The position numbers were made by a program, and so were the translations under genes. Positions 39,748-49,286 of a stretch of 64,000 nucleotides of DNA are shown here, in pieces. This DNA comes from Bacillus sp. BP-3 (GTDB taxonomy: Bacteria; Bacillota; Bacilli; Bacillales; Bacillaceae_G), in NCBI RefSeq assembly GCF_028401955.1, contig NZ_JAQOTJ010000012.1:62001-126000 (forward strand). The letters are read 5' to 3'. The notes beneath the pieces were generated by a model. That model made no database searches, was not told where the DNA came from, and saw only the letters and a program-made list of their open reading frames with translations. The first letter of the stretch is position 1. Every line of letters starts with the position of its first letter.

Positions 39748-40365
39748 TTATTTTTTAAAGATACCAAAAGGCTTACCAACTGGTAATACAACTTTTCCGA
39801 AATGTATGTTTAATACTGCTGCTGCTGATCCGTAGAATGAAAGCAGTGAAATAAGCAATTCAGAAATTGCTGCTAATTTATGCATTGCATGTGGCATAAC
39901 ACCTAAAGTACTAAATGAAAGGCCTATAAATAAGAAATCAATAAGCACAAAAATCGTAAATAATACTTTATGTGTTTCCATTGCGCCTATTGTCATAAAC
40001 AAGCTAAAAATTAAGTAACCTACAAATGCTACGCCAAGTTGTTTTGGATCCACAGTTGTTGCTAATTTCTCACCAAATACGCCAAGTTGAATTAGCCATG
40101 AAGTACCAACACCAAACCAAAATAATGCAAATCCACCAAACGCTGTTGTACCGAATGTATTATTGTGCTTTGCATCGTTAATACAAGCAAATAATTGGGC
40201 AAAACCTCCTAAGAAAATCGCCCATGGCAATACAAATGAAACACCACTTGTTAAGCCAAGTTTTTGTGAGGACGCAACAAGTGTAACCATTGCAAGTCCA
40301 AATAAACCTAGTGCAGACGGATCTGCTGTTGTCATTTTCACATGATGTGTAGTTTGCTTTTCCAT
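39748..40365 (-). CDS. Acetate uptake transporter, SatP/YaaH (GPR1/FUN34) family
   Basis: 205 aa from the ATG at 40365 (MEKQTTHH), with AGGAGGG just upstream. Six transmembrane helices. The family signature TADPSALGLFGLAM (NPxPLGL type) near residue 10 and HNNTFGTTAFGGFALFW near 65 identify succinate-acetate channel/symporters. Expected function: acetate uptake at low levels. Monocistronic, between convergent and unrelated genes. Confidence 0.92.
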   Translation of the reverse strand: MEKQTTHHVKMTTADPSALGLFGLAMVTLVASSQKLGLTSGVSFVLPWAIFLGGFAQLFACINDAKHNNTFGTTAFGGFALFWFGVGTSWLIQLGVFGEKLATTVDPKQLGVAFVGYLIFSLFMTIGAMETHKVLFTIFVLIDFLFIGLSFSTLGVMPHAMHKLAAISELLISLLSFYGSAAAVLNIHFGKVVLPVGKPFGIFKK

Positions 40366-40450
40366 AAAACCCTCCTGATTTAAAAACATACTTGAATACA
40401 ATACTGAAATCAGAGGGTACTGTCAATCTTTTTTATCGTATTCACACAAA

Positions 40451-40852
40451 TTACATATTTTCATATAAACGATATACATATTCTCCCACTTCTAACGGTT
40501 TAATATTTATATTTAGTACATCCTTTATCGGCACCCACATCGGAATATATTTGTTACAGCCACTGTCATTATTTATATATTCCTCACCTTTTCCATTACC
40601 AAATGTACCACCTACAATTATTGCTTCATAGTAATATTGTGTCCCATTGTAGTTCACCTTCTTTGCAAGCCGCTTTATTTGTATATGTACCCCAAGTTCT
40701 TCATATACTTCTCTAACTGTTGCTTCTTCTGAGGTTTCTCCTTCCTCAATTCCGCCGCCTGGAAACACGTAATATATTTCTTTATCCCGAATCCGTTTTA
40801 TAAGAGCTAATTTTCCTTCTTGCATAAGAATTGCTGCGCCTCGATCTCGCAT
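40451..40852 (-). CDS. Nudix hydrolase
   Basis: 133 aa from MRDRGAAILMQEG (ATG at 40852), with GAGGAGAT 7 nt upstream; ATG at 40870 or 40894 would add 6 or 14 residues. Nudix box GGGIEEGETSEEATVREVYEELGV at about residues 37-59 (GX5EX7REUXEEXGU complete). Hydrolyses nucleoside diphosphate-linked substrates; specificity unknown. Confidence 0.9.
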   Translation of the reverse strand: MRDRGAAILMQEGKLALIKRIRDKEIYYVFPGGGIEEGETSEEATVREVYEELGVHIQIKRLAKKVNYNGTQYYYEAIIVGGTFGNGKGEEYINNDSGCNKYIPMWVPIKDVLNINIKPLEVGEYVYRLYENM

Positions 40853-40989
40853 TCTAGATCTCCTCACCATATTAATTTCTGCCCCTTTCAGCAACTACAT
40901 TTATTATTAAGACACAACTTCTATCGATGAGAATTTCCTTCATCACTTCTCTCAATATAATAGTAAGGTTGTCCTTCAATAGCGAAGAA

Positions 40990-41017
40990 AAAACTAGACA
41001 CCATCGTCTAGTTTTAT
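40990..41017 (-). terminator. Terminator of the ferritin-like gene
   Basis: AAAACTAGAC/GTCTAGTTTT with ACCATC loop and T-rich 3' side on the minus strand. Confidence 0.85.
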
Positions 41018-41466
41018 AAAGAAGATCGTAAAAAACCAAAACGTATAGCATGCTCTATTTCATCTGTCATCGCTCGAAAAAAAACATCCCGAACTGCTAA
41101 GTTTTGCGTTAACAAATAAGCATTACGATAGTCTTCATACGCTTCTAATTCATCTTCATACGCGCGTTCTAATCCCTCTTTATAAGAAGAATATTGCGTT
41201 TGTACCACTTGATACGTTGGCTGTTGCCCCGTTAATGTTGTAAACAATTGTATAAACTGCTGTAAATGTACTTTTTCATCTTCTAATGCATGAGAAATAT
41301 CTTTTTTATGTTTCGCATTTGGTGCTTCGTTTACAAGCCGACTATAAAAATCAATTGCGGCCGCTTCCCCTTTAATCGCTTCTAAAATCGCTTGCGATAC
41401 TTGTTTATAAGTCCCTTCGTTTACTCGATAAAATTGATTATACGAGTTAGGATTTACATAGTACAT
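41014..41466 (-). CDS. Ferritin-like (rubrerythrin-type) protein
   Basis: 150 aa four-helix-type protein. The EAIKGEAAAIDFY, HALEDEKVHLQQF, YEDELEAYEDYRNAY and MTDEIEHAIRFGF helices contain E-x-x-H/E-x-x-Y patterns expected of a di-iron ferritin-like centre. N-terminus MYYVNPNSYNQFYRVNEG is rich in Asn/Tyr, as in spore or cell-surface proteins of bacilli. Function in oxidative stress or spore crust is possible but not shown. Confidence 0.75.
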   Translation of the reverse strand: MYYVNPNSYNQFYRVNEGTYKQVSQAILEAIKGEAAAIDFYSRLVNEAPNAKHKKDISHALEDEKVHLQQFIQLFTTLTGQQPTYQVVQTQYSSYKEGLERAYEDELEAYEDYRNAYLLTQNLAVRDVFFRAMTDEIEHAIRFGFLRSSL

Positions 41467-41595
41467 ATCTACTCCCCCTCAAAACAATTCATTACTATAT
41501 TGTATGTAGAGGTAATTATTTCGTTCAGTTTCGTTTCGCTTATGAAAAAGAATGCTTTATACTAATACATGTATAAGGAAAGGAGATTACAATAT

Positions 41596-42348
41596 ATGCG
41601 TTATGTAATAGTAACAGGAACTTCTCGCGGTTTAGGCGAGGCAATTGCCTTGCAATTACTAGAACAAGGAACGAAACTCATTTCTATATCACGCAACCAA
41701 AACGAGCAACTTATGAAGCAAGCACAGCACTTTAATAATCCCTTTGATTTTTATTCGTTTAACCTACAAGAAATTCATCAAATTGAGTCACTCATGGAAA
41801 AGATTTTTTCAACTATTGATGTAACCACCGTTTCTTCTATTCACCTAATTAATAATGCCGGTATGCTAGCGCCAATGAAACCACTTGAGCGCTCAGAAAG
41901 CGAGCAATTAATTGCAAATGTACATGTAAATTTAGTGGCGCCGATGTTACTCTCTTCAGCATTTATGAAACACACGAAAGACTGGAATGTAGATAAACGT
42001 ATTATTAACATCTCTTCTGGTGCTGCCCAGAATCCCTACTTCGGCTGGGGGGCATATTGCACAACGAAAGCCGGTGTAAATATGCTTACAAAATGTATTG
42101 CGCTAGAAGAAACTGACAAAAAATACCCAGTAAAAGTTATTTCTTTTGCCCCAGGTGTAGTAGATACAGAGATGCAGACAGAAATTAGACAAACACCAAA
42201 AGAAGATTTTATTCAAGTGGAACGTTTCTTATCTTTAAAAGAAAACGATCATTTACTTTCACCAAATTATGTAGCAAAGGCCGTTATTGATTTATTAGAA
42301 ACAAATCACTTCGATCAAGGTGGCATTATACGTATCGATGAACAATAG
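41596..42348 (+). CDS. (S)-benzoin-forming benzil reductase, SDR family
   Basis: 250 aa from the ATG at 41596 (MRYVIVTGTSRGLGEAIA), with AAAGGAGATTACAAT upstream; the earlier ATG at 41569 adds nine residues and no RBS. NADPH-binding TGxxxGxG, NNAG near 90, Ser of INISSGAA, and YCTTK catalytic Tyr-Lys. Almost matches the B. cereus benzil reductase sequence I remember. Reduces benzil and related diketones; natural substrate likely a pteridine-type or small ketone. Confidence 0.9.
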   Translation: MRYVIVTGTSRGLGEAIALQLLEQGTKLISISRNQNEQLMKQAQHFNNPFDFYSFNLQEIHQIESLMEKIFSTIDVTTVSSIHLINNAGMLAPMKPLERSESEQLIANVHVNLVAPMLLSSAFMKHTKDWNVDKRIINISSGAAQNPYFGWGAYCTTKAGVNMLTKCIALEETDKKYPVKVISFAPGVVDTEMQTEIRQTPKEDFIQVERFLSLKENDHLLSPNYVAKAVIDLLETNHFDQGGIIRIDEQ

Positions 42349-42378
42349 AAAACTCGTTAATAGCGAGTTTTCTATTGT
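42343..42378. terminator. Shared terminator, benzil reductase and GNAT genes
   Basis: AACAATAGAAAACTCG/CGAGTTTTCTATTGTT, 7-nt loop; overlaps both stop codons. Confidence 0.9.
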
Positions 42379-43211
42379 TTAGATTCTAAAAATAATAGAA
42401 CTGACTCCATTATTAATTCATAACCAATTTCTTTATATATTTTATTCGATGTAGGATTTGCTAAATCAGTATATAACGAAGTCATTTCATATCCATTGTC
42501 CAACATACGTTGGCTCAGTGCCGATACACAATTGAAAGCATAACCTTGTTTACGTTCTACCTCTGGAGTATATACAAAATTAATTGTGATATTACGTTTC
42601 GTCGGTCTTGTGACTGCAGCCATTGAAACTAACCGCCCTTCCACTTCCCATCCAAACAGCCGCTGACTTTCAATTAATTCAGCGGCAGTATGCACTGCTT
42701 CTTCCTTTGTGAGCGCTAAATGTACTTCCTCACAAAAATGGTATACCCAATCTTCAATTAAAATTTTTTCTTTTAATTCTACTCGGCGGAAAACCCCGTT
42801 GCTTCCAGCCTTCTTCTTTACATACTTTAACCCGTACACACCTTGATTCATTTTGGTTTGAATCGATTTATTTTGAAAATTTGCGAGTTGTTCTGCTAAA
42901 TGCTCCACCACCTGTTTTTCCCCAATTAATCCGGGTACATCAGGATAAGCAATTGCTAGTTGCCCTGCAAGCTCTCTTATATCATCTTTTTCTAAAGGTG
43001 CAGATTTCGAGACAATTACTTGACGATGATGTGTTTGAAGCATGACGAATACAAGCTTTTCCTCTTTTATAGCTGTTGCCATAAATAATGGAAACTGAGA
43101 GGATCGTAACACACCCAATATTAAGTTATTCTCTTGCTCATATGTTTCCAAAAAAGGAAGAACATCATTTTTAAATTGCGTAAAATTTGTATATATATGA
43201 AGTCGTATCAC
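42372..43211 (-). CDS. GNAT-family acetyltransferase
   Basis: 279 aa. N-terminal half (to about 140) is a GNAT-like accessory domain; C-terminal half has the acetyl-CoA-binding fold: GWEVEGRLVSMAAVTRPTKRNITINFVYTPEVERKQGYAFNCVSAL (motif A-like, RxxGxA) and YTDLANPTSNKIYKEIGYEL (motif B). Acetylates a small molecule or protein; target not evident. Monocistronic, next to the convergent SDR. Confidence 0.85.
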   Translation of the reverse strand: MIRLHIYTNFTQFKNDVLPFLETYEQENNLILGVLRSSQFPLFMATAIKEEKLVFVMLQTHHRQVIVSKSAPLEKDDIRELAGQLAIAYPDVPGLIGEKQVVEHLAEQLANFQNKSIQTKMNQGVYGLKYVKKKAGSNGVFRRVELKEKILIEDWVYHFCEEVHLALTKEEAVHTAAELIESQRLFGWEVEGRLVSMAAVTRPTKRNITINFVYTPEVERKQGYAFNCVSALSQRMLDNGYEMTSLYTDLANPTSNKIYKEIGYELIMESVLLFLESKQ

Positions 43212-43282
43212 TATAATCTCTTCTTTCTTTCCTAAATATATAGTGATATATTGGCGATTTAAAAGGGAAATCCTTCTTTATT

Positions 43283-44791
43283 TCATGAGTTTACAATAGT
43301 TGCAACAATTGTATTCAATTGTGTTTCAGCTTCACTAAGCTGCTTCTTCACATCTTCTAACATTTGTTTCTGGTTTGCAACATTCTCTTTTCTTTCTCTA
43401 ATCATCCGTTGCATTTGCTCACGGCTCGGTCCTCCGTATACGTTTCTCTTTGCAACAAATGAATGAGGTGAAGTCATTTCCTTCCACTCTTCATCTGTAA
43501 GTACTACTTTTAGTTCTTTTTGTAAATACACATTAATATCGACAAGTTTTAGTTCATATAAGTCTTTTTTCTGTTCTTCTGAAAATTTTGCTATATAACT
43601 AGCTACGCAGTGAGCACGGCGAAATGGAACATCATACTTGCGAGTTAATGAATCAGCTAATTCAGTTATCGTAATTGCATGCTTATTTGCACGACTTTTT
43701 AAGATGTCCTTTTCAATTGTCATTGTACGTACCACCGCATTCATTACAGAAACAACTCGAATTGCTTTCTCAAATCCTTCATATAAATGAGGCTGTAAAT
43801 CATCTTCTGTATCAACTATATCTCCAAACGGAGTATTATGAATCATTTGAAAAACAGTAAACGCTTCTCCCCAAATACTACTCGCGAGAGATCTAGCATG
43901 TTCAATTGATACTGGATTTCGTTTTTGTGGCATAATACTACTAATTTGCACATAAGGATCTGCAACTGTAATGCCACTATATTCTTTCGTAGCTAATAAT
44001 AAAAAGTCTTGAAGCCATCTACTTGTATTTGTCATCATTATCATAAGTGCGCTACTTGTTTCTAATAAATAATCAGTACTTGCAATTGCGTCATATGAAT
44101 TTTCAATTACTTTTGAAAAACCAAGAAGATCTGCAACTCGTTTTCGATTAATCGGAAAACTTGTTGTAGCAAGCGCTGCCGCTCCTAGTGGAGATTGATT
44201 TACAGCACGATAAGCGCTCCATAAACGCTCCGTATCACGTCCCATCATATCATAAATGGCCAGCAAATAATGTCCAAACGTTGTTGGCTGCGCTGGCTGT
44301 GTATGTGTATATGCTGGCATAATCGTTTCCATATGCTCTTTAGCCTGCCCTAGAATCCCCTCTTGCAGTACCATAAAATGTTCGATGTATCGTAGTAAAT
44401 AACGTCGTAAGTTCATCCGATACATCGCCACTCCCATATCATTTCGACTTCGTCCAATATGCATATTACTAATACTATCGCTATCCGCTTCTTTTTGAAT
44501 CAGATGCTCAACTAGAAAAAAGAGATCTTCATACTCTTCACTATATTCAAGCTTGTCTAATGAAATAGTTTTTACGTTTTCTACTGCCATTACAATTTTT
44601 TTAGCATCTTGTTTTTTTAACAAACCTTCTTCTTTTAACATAATGACATGTGCATGATGAATACGAAACATGTCCTCTAATAAATAATTTCTCTGAAAAT
44701 AGAATATGTGTTGTAGTATACAATCTGCATATGTCTTACCAGGAAAGTTTACCCCTTCCCGCTGCAAAAACTCCTTGTTCCCCTCCTGCAT
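43283..44791 (-). CDS. Argininosuccinate-lyase homologue (ArgH-like)
   Basis: 502 aa, fumarase/aspartase superfamily. Signature SSIMPQKRNP at about residues 281-290, THTQPAQPTTFGHYL near 160, SRNDMG near 115. Cleaves a C-N bond releasing fumarate. It is long (about 460 is usual), with a C-terminal coiled coil (VANQKQMLEDVKKQLSEAETQL). It is not next to argG and is a single-gene unit, so it may act on another argininosuccinate-like substrate rather than in arginine synthesis. Confidence 0.85.
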   Translation of the reverse strand: MQEGNKEFLQREGVNFPGKTYADCILQHIFYFQRNYLLEDMFRIHHAHVIMLKEEGLLKKQDAKKIVMAVENVKTISLDKLEYSEEYEDLFFLVEHLIQKEADSDSISNMHIGRSRNDMGVAMYRMNLRRYLLRYIEHFMVLQEGILGQAKEHMETIMPAYTHTQPAQPTTFGHYLLAIYDMMGRDTERLWSAYRAVNQSPLGAAALATTSFPINRKRVADLLGFSKVIENSYDAIASTDYLLETSSALMIMMTNTSRWLQDFLLLATKEYSGITVADPYVQISSIMPQKRNPVSIEHARSLASSIWGEAFTVFQMIHNTPFGDIVDTEDDLQPHLYEGFEKAIRVVSVMNAVVRTMTIEKDILKSRANKHAITITELADSLTRKYDVPFRRAHCVASYIAKFSEEQKKDLYELKLVDINVYLQKELKVVLTDEEWKEMTSPHSFVAKRNVYGGPSREQMQRMIRERKENVANQKQMLEDVKKQLSEAETQLNTIVATIVNS

Positions 44792-44866
44792 TTCAAATAG
44801 CTCCCCTCGACTATTAATTATTAATCATCATACCCACCTACTCAAAATAATGTGTTTATCCAAACA

Positions 44867-44894
44867 AAAAAACCGATGCATACACATCGGTTTT
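44867..44894 (-). terminator. Terminator of the class A beta-lactamase-like gene
   Basis: AAAACCGATG/CATCGGTTTT with CATACA-type loop; lies just beyond the stop codon at 44893. Confidence 0.85.
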
Positions 44895-46002
44895 ACTTAA
44901 TAATAGTTGCTTTATATTTATCACTTTGTAATATTTGAAAATGCAAATTAAGTAAATGTTTACGTAATTCCGCACTGTCGTCTTCGTTTACATCATTTGC
45001 CAAAAAGACAATTTCTGTACAGTTCCCCTGTTTGTCTGTTGCATATACAGCTTTAGATAATGACCACGGTGTATAGCCATTTTTTTGACCGGCATGTCGA
45101 AAAACTTGGCGATACTTTTTCCCTTGCATATCTGATTCTACGAGTTGTGCCCACTCATTCTCTTCTTCTTTTGTAAGATTTCTCTTATGATTTGCTTTCT
45201 CTAATAAAATCATATAGTCATTCGCAGAAGCGGCTGGCAACCGATCTGACCATATTTTTTCGTACTTTTCTCCTAAGAAAAGCGGAATTTCATTTTGCAA
45301 CTGCGAGCCTTTTTGCTTTAAACGCTCATGTATTAATATCGCGCATTTGCGATATTCTTCTTGCGACATGTTTTTCAACTTATTTTCTAATTGATTTTTT
45401 GGAACATGTAGTTCCTTGTGTAAATATCCCGGAATATATAAAGATGCAACAATCGGAAATAACGGCTGATGTGATGGCAATGCCAGCTTATTTATGTTTG
45501 CATTTATATTGTCGATACCAAGACGATCCATTAAATACTCTGTATTGGCATTTGAGCTAAATCTCATCATCCCTCTTGCGATATCTTCAAGCGTAACAGC
45601 ATTTTCCTCTATGAGTCCTTTTTTCATTAAAACTTTTTGCCATCTTTCATGAGCACCGCCATCTGTCTTTGGAATATAATAACGATTTACATCGTCCAAT
45701 GATACAAGCTCATTCGGATCAATTTTCCCTTCTCCTACTTGTTTTGTGAATTCTAATGCTACAATTAGCTTCATTGTACTCGCTACAGGTAATACAACAT
45801 TAGAGTTTACGGAATATACTAATTTATCATTTCGTTTTACTAACAACGCGCTGTTTTTTTGCTCTTTATTTTCTTCTACAAATGACGCAACATACTGCGC
45901 ATCATCATAATTTGAACTCCATACTTTTTTTACCAAAAAATTACCTGAGAAAATAAATGCAAATAAACCAATTATTCCTACACATAATCCAATTGTTCTC
46001 AA
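44893..46002 (-). CDS. Class A beta-lactamase-like serine hydrolase
   Basis: 369 aa with a TTG start preceded by AGGAGAGG. Signal anchor at residues 3-22. S75-T-M-K78 (SxxK) nucleophile motif, S-N-A near 150 (SDN position), and KNG near 335 (KTG position). The fold is that of class A beta-lactamases, but the KTG motif has Asn and the protein is longer than secreted beta-lactamases. Probably a membrane-bound peptidase or esterase of cell-wall origin rather than a resistance enzyme. Confidence 0.8.
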   Translation of the reverse strand: MRTIGLCVGIIGLFAFIFSGNFLVKKVWSSNYDDAQYVASFVEENKEQKNSALLVKRNDKLVYSVNSNVVLPVASTMKLIVALEFTKQVGEGKIDPNELVSLDDVNRYYIPKTDGGAHERWQKVLMKKGLIEENAVTLEDIARGMMRFSSNANTEYLMDRLGIDNINANINKLALPSHQPLFPIVASLYIPGYLHKELHVPKNQLENKLKNMSQEEYRKCAILIHERLKQKGSQLQNEIPLFLGEKYEKIWSDRLPAASANDYMILLEKANHKRNLTKEEENEWAQLVESDMQGKKYRQVFRHAGQKNGYTPWSLSKAVYATDKQGNCTEIVFLANDVNEDDSAELRKHLLNLHFQILQSDKYKATIIK

Positions 46003-46061
46003 ATGGAATTCCTCTCCTAAACTTTATCTTGTAATCTATTATATATAATTCATACGCAAAA

Positions 46062-46097
46062 CAATAGAGGCGATCTGTAATAAGATCGCCTCTATTG
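46062..46097 (-). terminator. Terminator of the nucleoside hydrolase gene
   Basis: AATAGAGGCGATC and GATCGCCTCTATT hairpin (7-nt loop) between the nucleoside hydrolase stop codon and the following serine hydrolase gene. Confidence 0.85.
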
Positions 46098-46120
46098 TAA
46101 CTTGTAAACTTGCATATTGT

Positions 46121-47053
46121 CTATGTCATAATCCGAATAAAATCTTCAAGAAATTGTTTGTAGTGTAATTTCCATCCAATTTTCACCCAATTTTTCATCG
46201 CTTCTGCACTTGGCTGCGGTCTAAAATCAGCTATACTTTCCCCTTTCGCAAGACCATCTACGTCAACTTGAACACGACGGTATACATATTCCATCAAAGA
46301 AGGATTCGCAACAGCCATCATTGTGACAACATCATGAATTGGACTTCCTCCTATTTTAGGATTTAATTTTTTATAGGCAGCGTAATAATAATTAAAAATC
46401 GGTTCAATCAATTCATTAAAATTTGTTTTTGTTTTCTTTGCAATATATGTAACAGAATTAGGAGTAATGATCGCTTCATTCGTTACATTTAGCGGGATTA
46501 ACGTAACATGCTCAGCATATTGCATGACTAAATTTGAGGCAATTGCATCTCCGTGAAAATTTGCTTCTGCAACAGGAGTAACATTCCCTGGAACAAGAAA
46601 TCCTCCCCCCATGATGTAATACGCTTTTACACTTTTCATCAGTTCGTTCTCTAAAATAAAAGCCGTTGCTAAGCTGGTCGAGCGCCCTGCATCGACGATA
46701 ATTAACTCTCCTTTATATCTTTTAATAATCTCAAATATTTCACAAAACGGCTTCACATTCGCTTTAATCGTTTCTGGTGGACGAATAGGACCTAATCCTT
46801 CTTGCCCATGTATTTCTGGATAATATGTTATGAATTCTCCTGATAAAGGAATCTTTGCCCCATTAATAATTGGAATATCTTCTCTTCCAGCTATTTGTAA
46901 TAAATATGCTGCATTATTCGTCGCTTGTTCTTGCGTAACGTTTCCATAGCCTGTTACAATACCAACAATATCAATATCAGGATGTAATAAACCGTATATA
47001 ATTGCCAATGAATCATCAATACCTGGATCTCCAAGAAACAGTACTTTTTTCAA
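46121..47053 (-). CDS. Inosine-uridine-type nucleoside hydrolase
   Basis: 310 aa with TTG start at 47053 (KKVLFLGDPGIDDSLA), chosen because GGAG lies 8 nt upstream and the family starts here; ATG at 47068-47071 or further up would add unrelated residues. Ca-binding GDPGIDD near residue 6-12, SxxS-like region, NVTNEAIITP near 185, and GGSPIHDVVTMMA with the active-site His-Asp near 225. The first Asp of the usual DxDPGxDD is replaced (LGDPG). Hydrolyses ribonucleosides to ribose and base. Confidence 0.87.
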   Translation of the reverse strand: MKKVLFLGDPGIDDSLAIIYGLLHPDIDIVGIVTGYGNVTQEQATNNAAYLLQIAGREDIPIINGAKIPLSGEFITYYPEIHGQEGLGPIRPPETIKANVKPFCEIFEIIKRYKGELIIVDAGRSTSLATAFILENELMKSVKAYYIMGGGFLVPGNVTPVAEANFHGDAIASNLVMQYAEHVTLIPLNVTNEAIITPNSVTYIAKKTKTNFNELIEPIFNYYYAAYKKLNPKIGGSPIHDVVTMMAVANPSLMEYVYRRVQVDVDGLAKGESIADFRPQPSAEAMKNWVKIGWKLHYKQFLEDFIRIMT

Positions 47054-47240
47054 GGCATTCAACTCCATCATATCAATTGCTATTACTATATGAACGGAAA
47101 AAAGTGTACAGAAGTAAATTATAAGCATTTTTTATTTCATGCCAAAAATATTATAAACAAATGATGAATCATTTATAATAAATAAAAGACAATACATATA
47201 AAATATGTATTGCCGTGTAATAAATTTTAAATGAACTTAG

Positions 47241-47528
47241 CTAAGACCTTTGGAAAAGTTTCAATTGTTTCATATAATCAATAGCCTTCGTTTTATTCTT
47301 TTGTTCAGAAACATATTCTGCTTCGTTTTTAAATCTATAGTAGTTATTAAAACTTTCCTCTGACAAAACGCCTTCAGAAATCGCTTTTTTAACCGCACAG
47401 CCAGGCTCGGTTATATGAGTGCAGTTAGGAAACTTACATTTTATGGATAATTCAAATATATCTTCAAATCCATCATCTAAGTTTTCTACCGAATTTATTA
47501 TTTCAAATACCTTTTTATTTAACTTCAT
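47241..47528 (-). pseudogene. RsgA C-terminal fragment (Zn-binding part only)
   Basis: 95 aa. The pattern CKFPNCTHITEPGCAV with GVL and a helical end equals the zinc-finger and C-terminal helices of the ribosome-assembly GTPase RsgA (C-x4-C-x-H-x5-C type). The OB and GTPase domains are missing and there is no upstream open frame in the same reading. It keeps an own AGGGAG RBS and ATG, so it may still be translated, but on present evidence it is a remnant of an RsgA paralogue. Confidence 0.7.
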
Positions 47529-47742
47529 TTCTCAACTCCCTATTTTTTTGATATTTCATAATTATTATTTCATTTTACTATATTACCTATATTTATAAAA
47601 CATCAATTTTCCTTAAACAAATCCACTCAATTCAAGTACGTGTTAGTTGAAAAAGCTTTTCCTATCGATCCCAATACGTTCCTTTAATATTTAATACATC
47701 ATAGACCTCCTTTTTAAACTCCGAATATGTGGTGAAGAATGC

Positions 47743-47791
47743 AAAAAAGAAGAGGAACTACGCTCTCATATTTGACATCGCATCCTCTTCT
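47743..47791 (-). terminator. Terminator of the panF gene
   Basis: AGAAGAGGA/TCCTCTTCT with a 26-nt loop, followed by TTTTTT on the minus strand. Confidence 0.65.
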
Positions 47792-47840
47792 AATTATTGT
47801 ACGTTTAATGATACTTTCTAGCTCTTCTTACAAAGAGATT

Positions 47841-49286
47841 TCAAATTTGTTGCAACTTACGTGAAAACAACATGCTTCCTATAATATAAGCAATAAATGC
47901 TAAACAGACCGGAAATACGACTGTATGAACACCAAAAGGATTAGGGAGTAACAAATGGAATCCCATATAAGAACCAACTCCAACAACAATAGAGGCAAGC
48001 GCCCCGGCAGCATTCCCTTTTTTCCAATACAAACCAAGTACAAGCGGCCAAATAAATGCTGCTTCTAAACCACCAAAAGAAAATAAATTTAACCAAATTA
48101 AAAAGTCAGGCGGTTTAATTGCTGCAGCATAAACAAGCAAGCCAACAATAGCTGTAATCCAGAGCGTTCCGCGTTTTACTGTTTGATCCGCAGCATTTTC
48201 GTTTATATAATTTACATAAATATCTTTAATAATGGAAGAACTCACAAGTAACAACAATGAGTTCACTGTCGACATAATAGCTGCCATTGGAGCCGCTAAG
48301 AAAACACCAGCAAGCCAAGGCGGCAATACTTTCATCGCAAGCAATGGCATTACTTTATCTGGTACATCCACTCCTGGCAAAACGACACGGGCGAATACAC
48401 CTGTTAAATGCATACCAATCATAATTGTGCCAACAACAACAGTACCAATAATTAAAGCTTGATGCATCGCTTTTGAATTTTTATACGACATAGCACGCAC
48501 GCTAATTTGCGGCAAGCCAACTACTCCAACACCAATTAAAATCCAAAATGATGACACATATACTTTTGTTAAACTACCGTCTGCTCCAAACGGTGTAATA
48601 AGATTAGGGTTAATCTGCACAAGCTCTTGCATGATGTTTGAAATACCACCGCCTGCAACAATTGTACCGATTAAAATAATTGTCGTACCAATCAACATAA
48701 TGAGACCGAGTATTGTGTCTGAAAGCGCAACAGCACGAAAGCCACCCATTAATACATAAACAAGTACAAAAAACGTAAAAAGAAATAAAGACGTTGTATA
48801 TGACATACCTGTTAATGACTCAATTAATCTTCCTCCGCCAACCCACTGTGCAACAGTTGCTGAAAATAAGAAAATAATAATACATAATGCTGATAAAATA
48901 ACAACAGCTTTATTATTATATCTTCCCTTCAAGTAATCGATTAACGTAATAGCTTCCATTTTCCTTGCAATAATTGCAAATTTCTTTCCAAGTACAGTTA
49001 ATACAATGTAACCCGTTACAACTTGAATAGACGCCAATAATACCCAACCAAGTCCTATATTATAGGCAATTCCAGGTCCACCGATAAAGCTACTTGCACT
49101 TCCGTAAGTCGCAATCATTGTCATTGCTAACAATAATCCACCAAGTTCGCGGCCACCAAGAAAATATTCTTGTAAAAATTTGTTATGCGCGGTTGTTTGC
49201 ACACGTCTCGATGCATATAGACCAATTAAAAATACAATAATAAAAGATAACATCATTGGAATAATTACATACCAGTTCATTTTCAT
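47841..49286 (-). CDS. panF: Sodium/pantothenate symporter
   Basis: 481 aa, 12-13 transmembrane helices of the SSS family. The sequence EYFLGGRELGGLLLAMTMIATYGSASSFIGGPGIAYNIGLGWVLLA near the N-terminus and the helix pattern fit the PanF subfamily. Imports pantothenate with Na+ for CoA synthesis. It overlaps the upstream DUF997 gene by 4 nt; the panF-yhdT pairing seen in other bacteria supports the call. Confidence 0.9.
   Translation of the reverse strand: MKMNWYVIIPMMLSFIIVFLIGLYASRRVQTTAHNKFLQEYFLGGRELGGLLLAMTMIATYGSASSFIGGPGIAYNIGLGWVLLASIQVVTGYIVLTVLGKKFAIIARKMEAITLIDYLKGRYNNKAVVILSALCIIIFLFSATVAQWVGGGRLIESLTGMSYTTSLFLFTFFVLVYVLMGGFRAVALSDTILGLIMLIGTTIILIGTIVAGGGISNIMQELVQINPNLITPFGADGSLTKVYVSSFWILIGVGVVGLPQISVRAMSYKNSKAMHQALIIGTVVVGTIMIGMHLTGVFARVVLPGVDVPDKVMPLLAMKVLPPWLAGVFLAAPMAAIMSTVNSLLLLVSSSIIKDIYVNYINENAADQTVKRGTLWITAIVGLLVYAAAIKPPDFLIWLNLFSFGGLEAAFIWPLVLGLYWKKGNAAGALASIVVGVGSYMGFHLLLPNPFGVHTVVFPVCLAFIAYIIGSMLFSRKLQQI

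Noticed and set aside
44893-46002. Beta-lactam resistance gene
   Set aside because: SxxK is present but the KTG site reads KNG and the length differs from secreted class A enzymes, so no resistance role is claimed.
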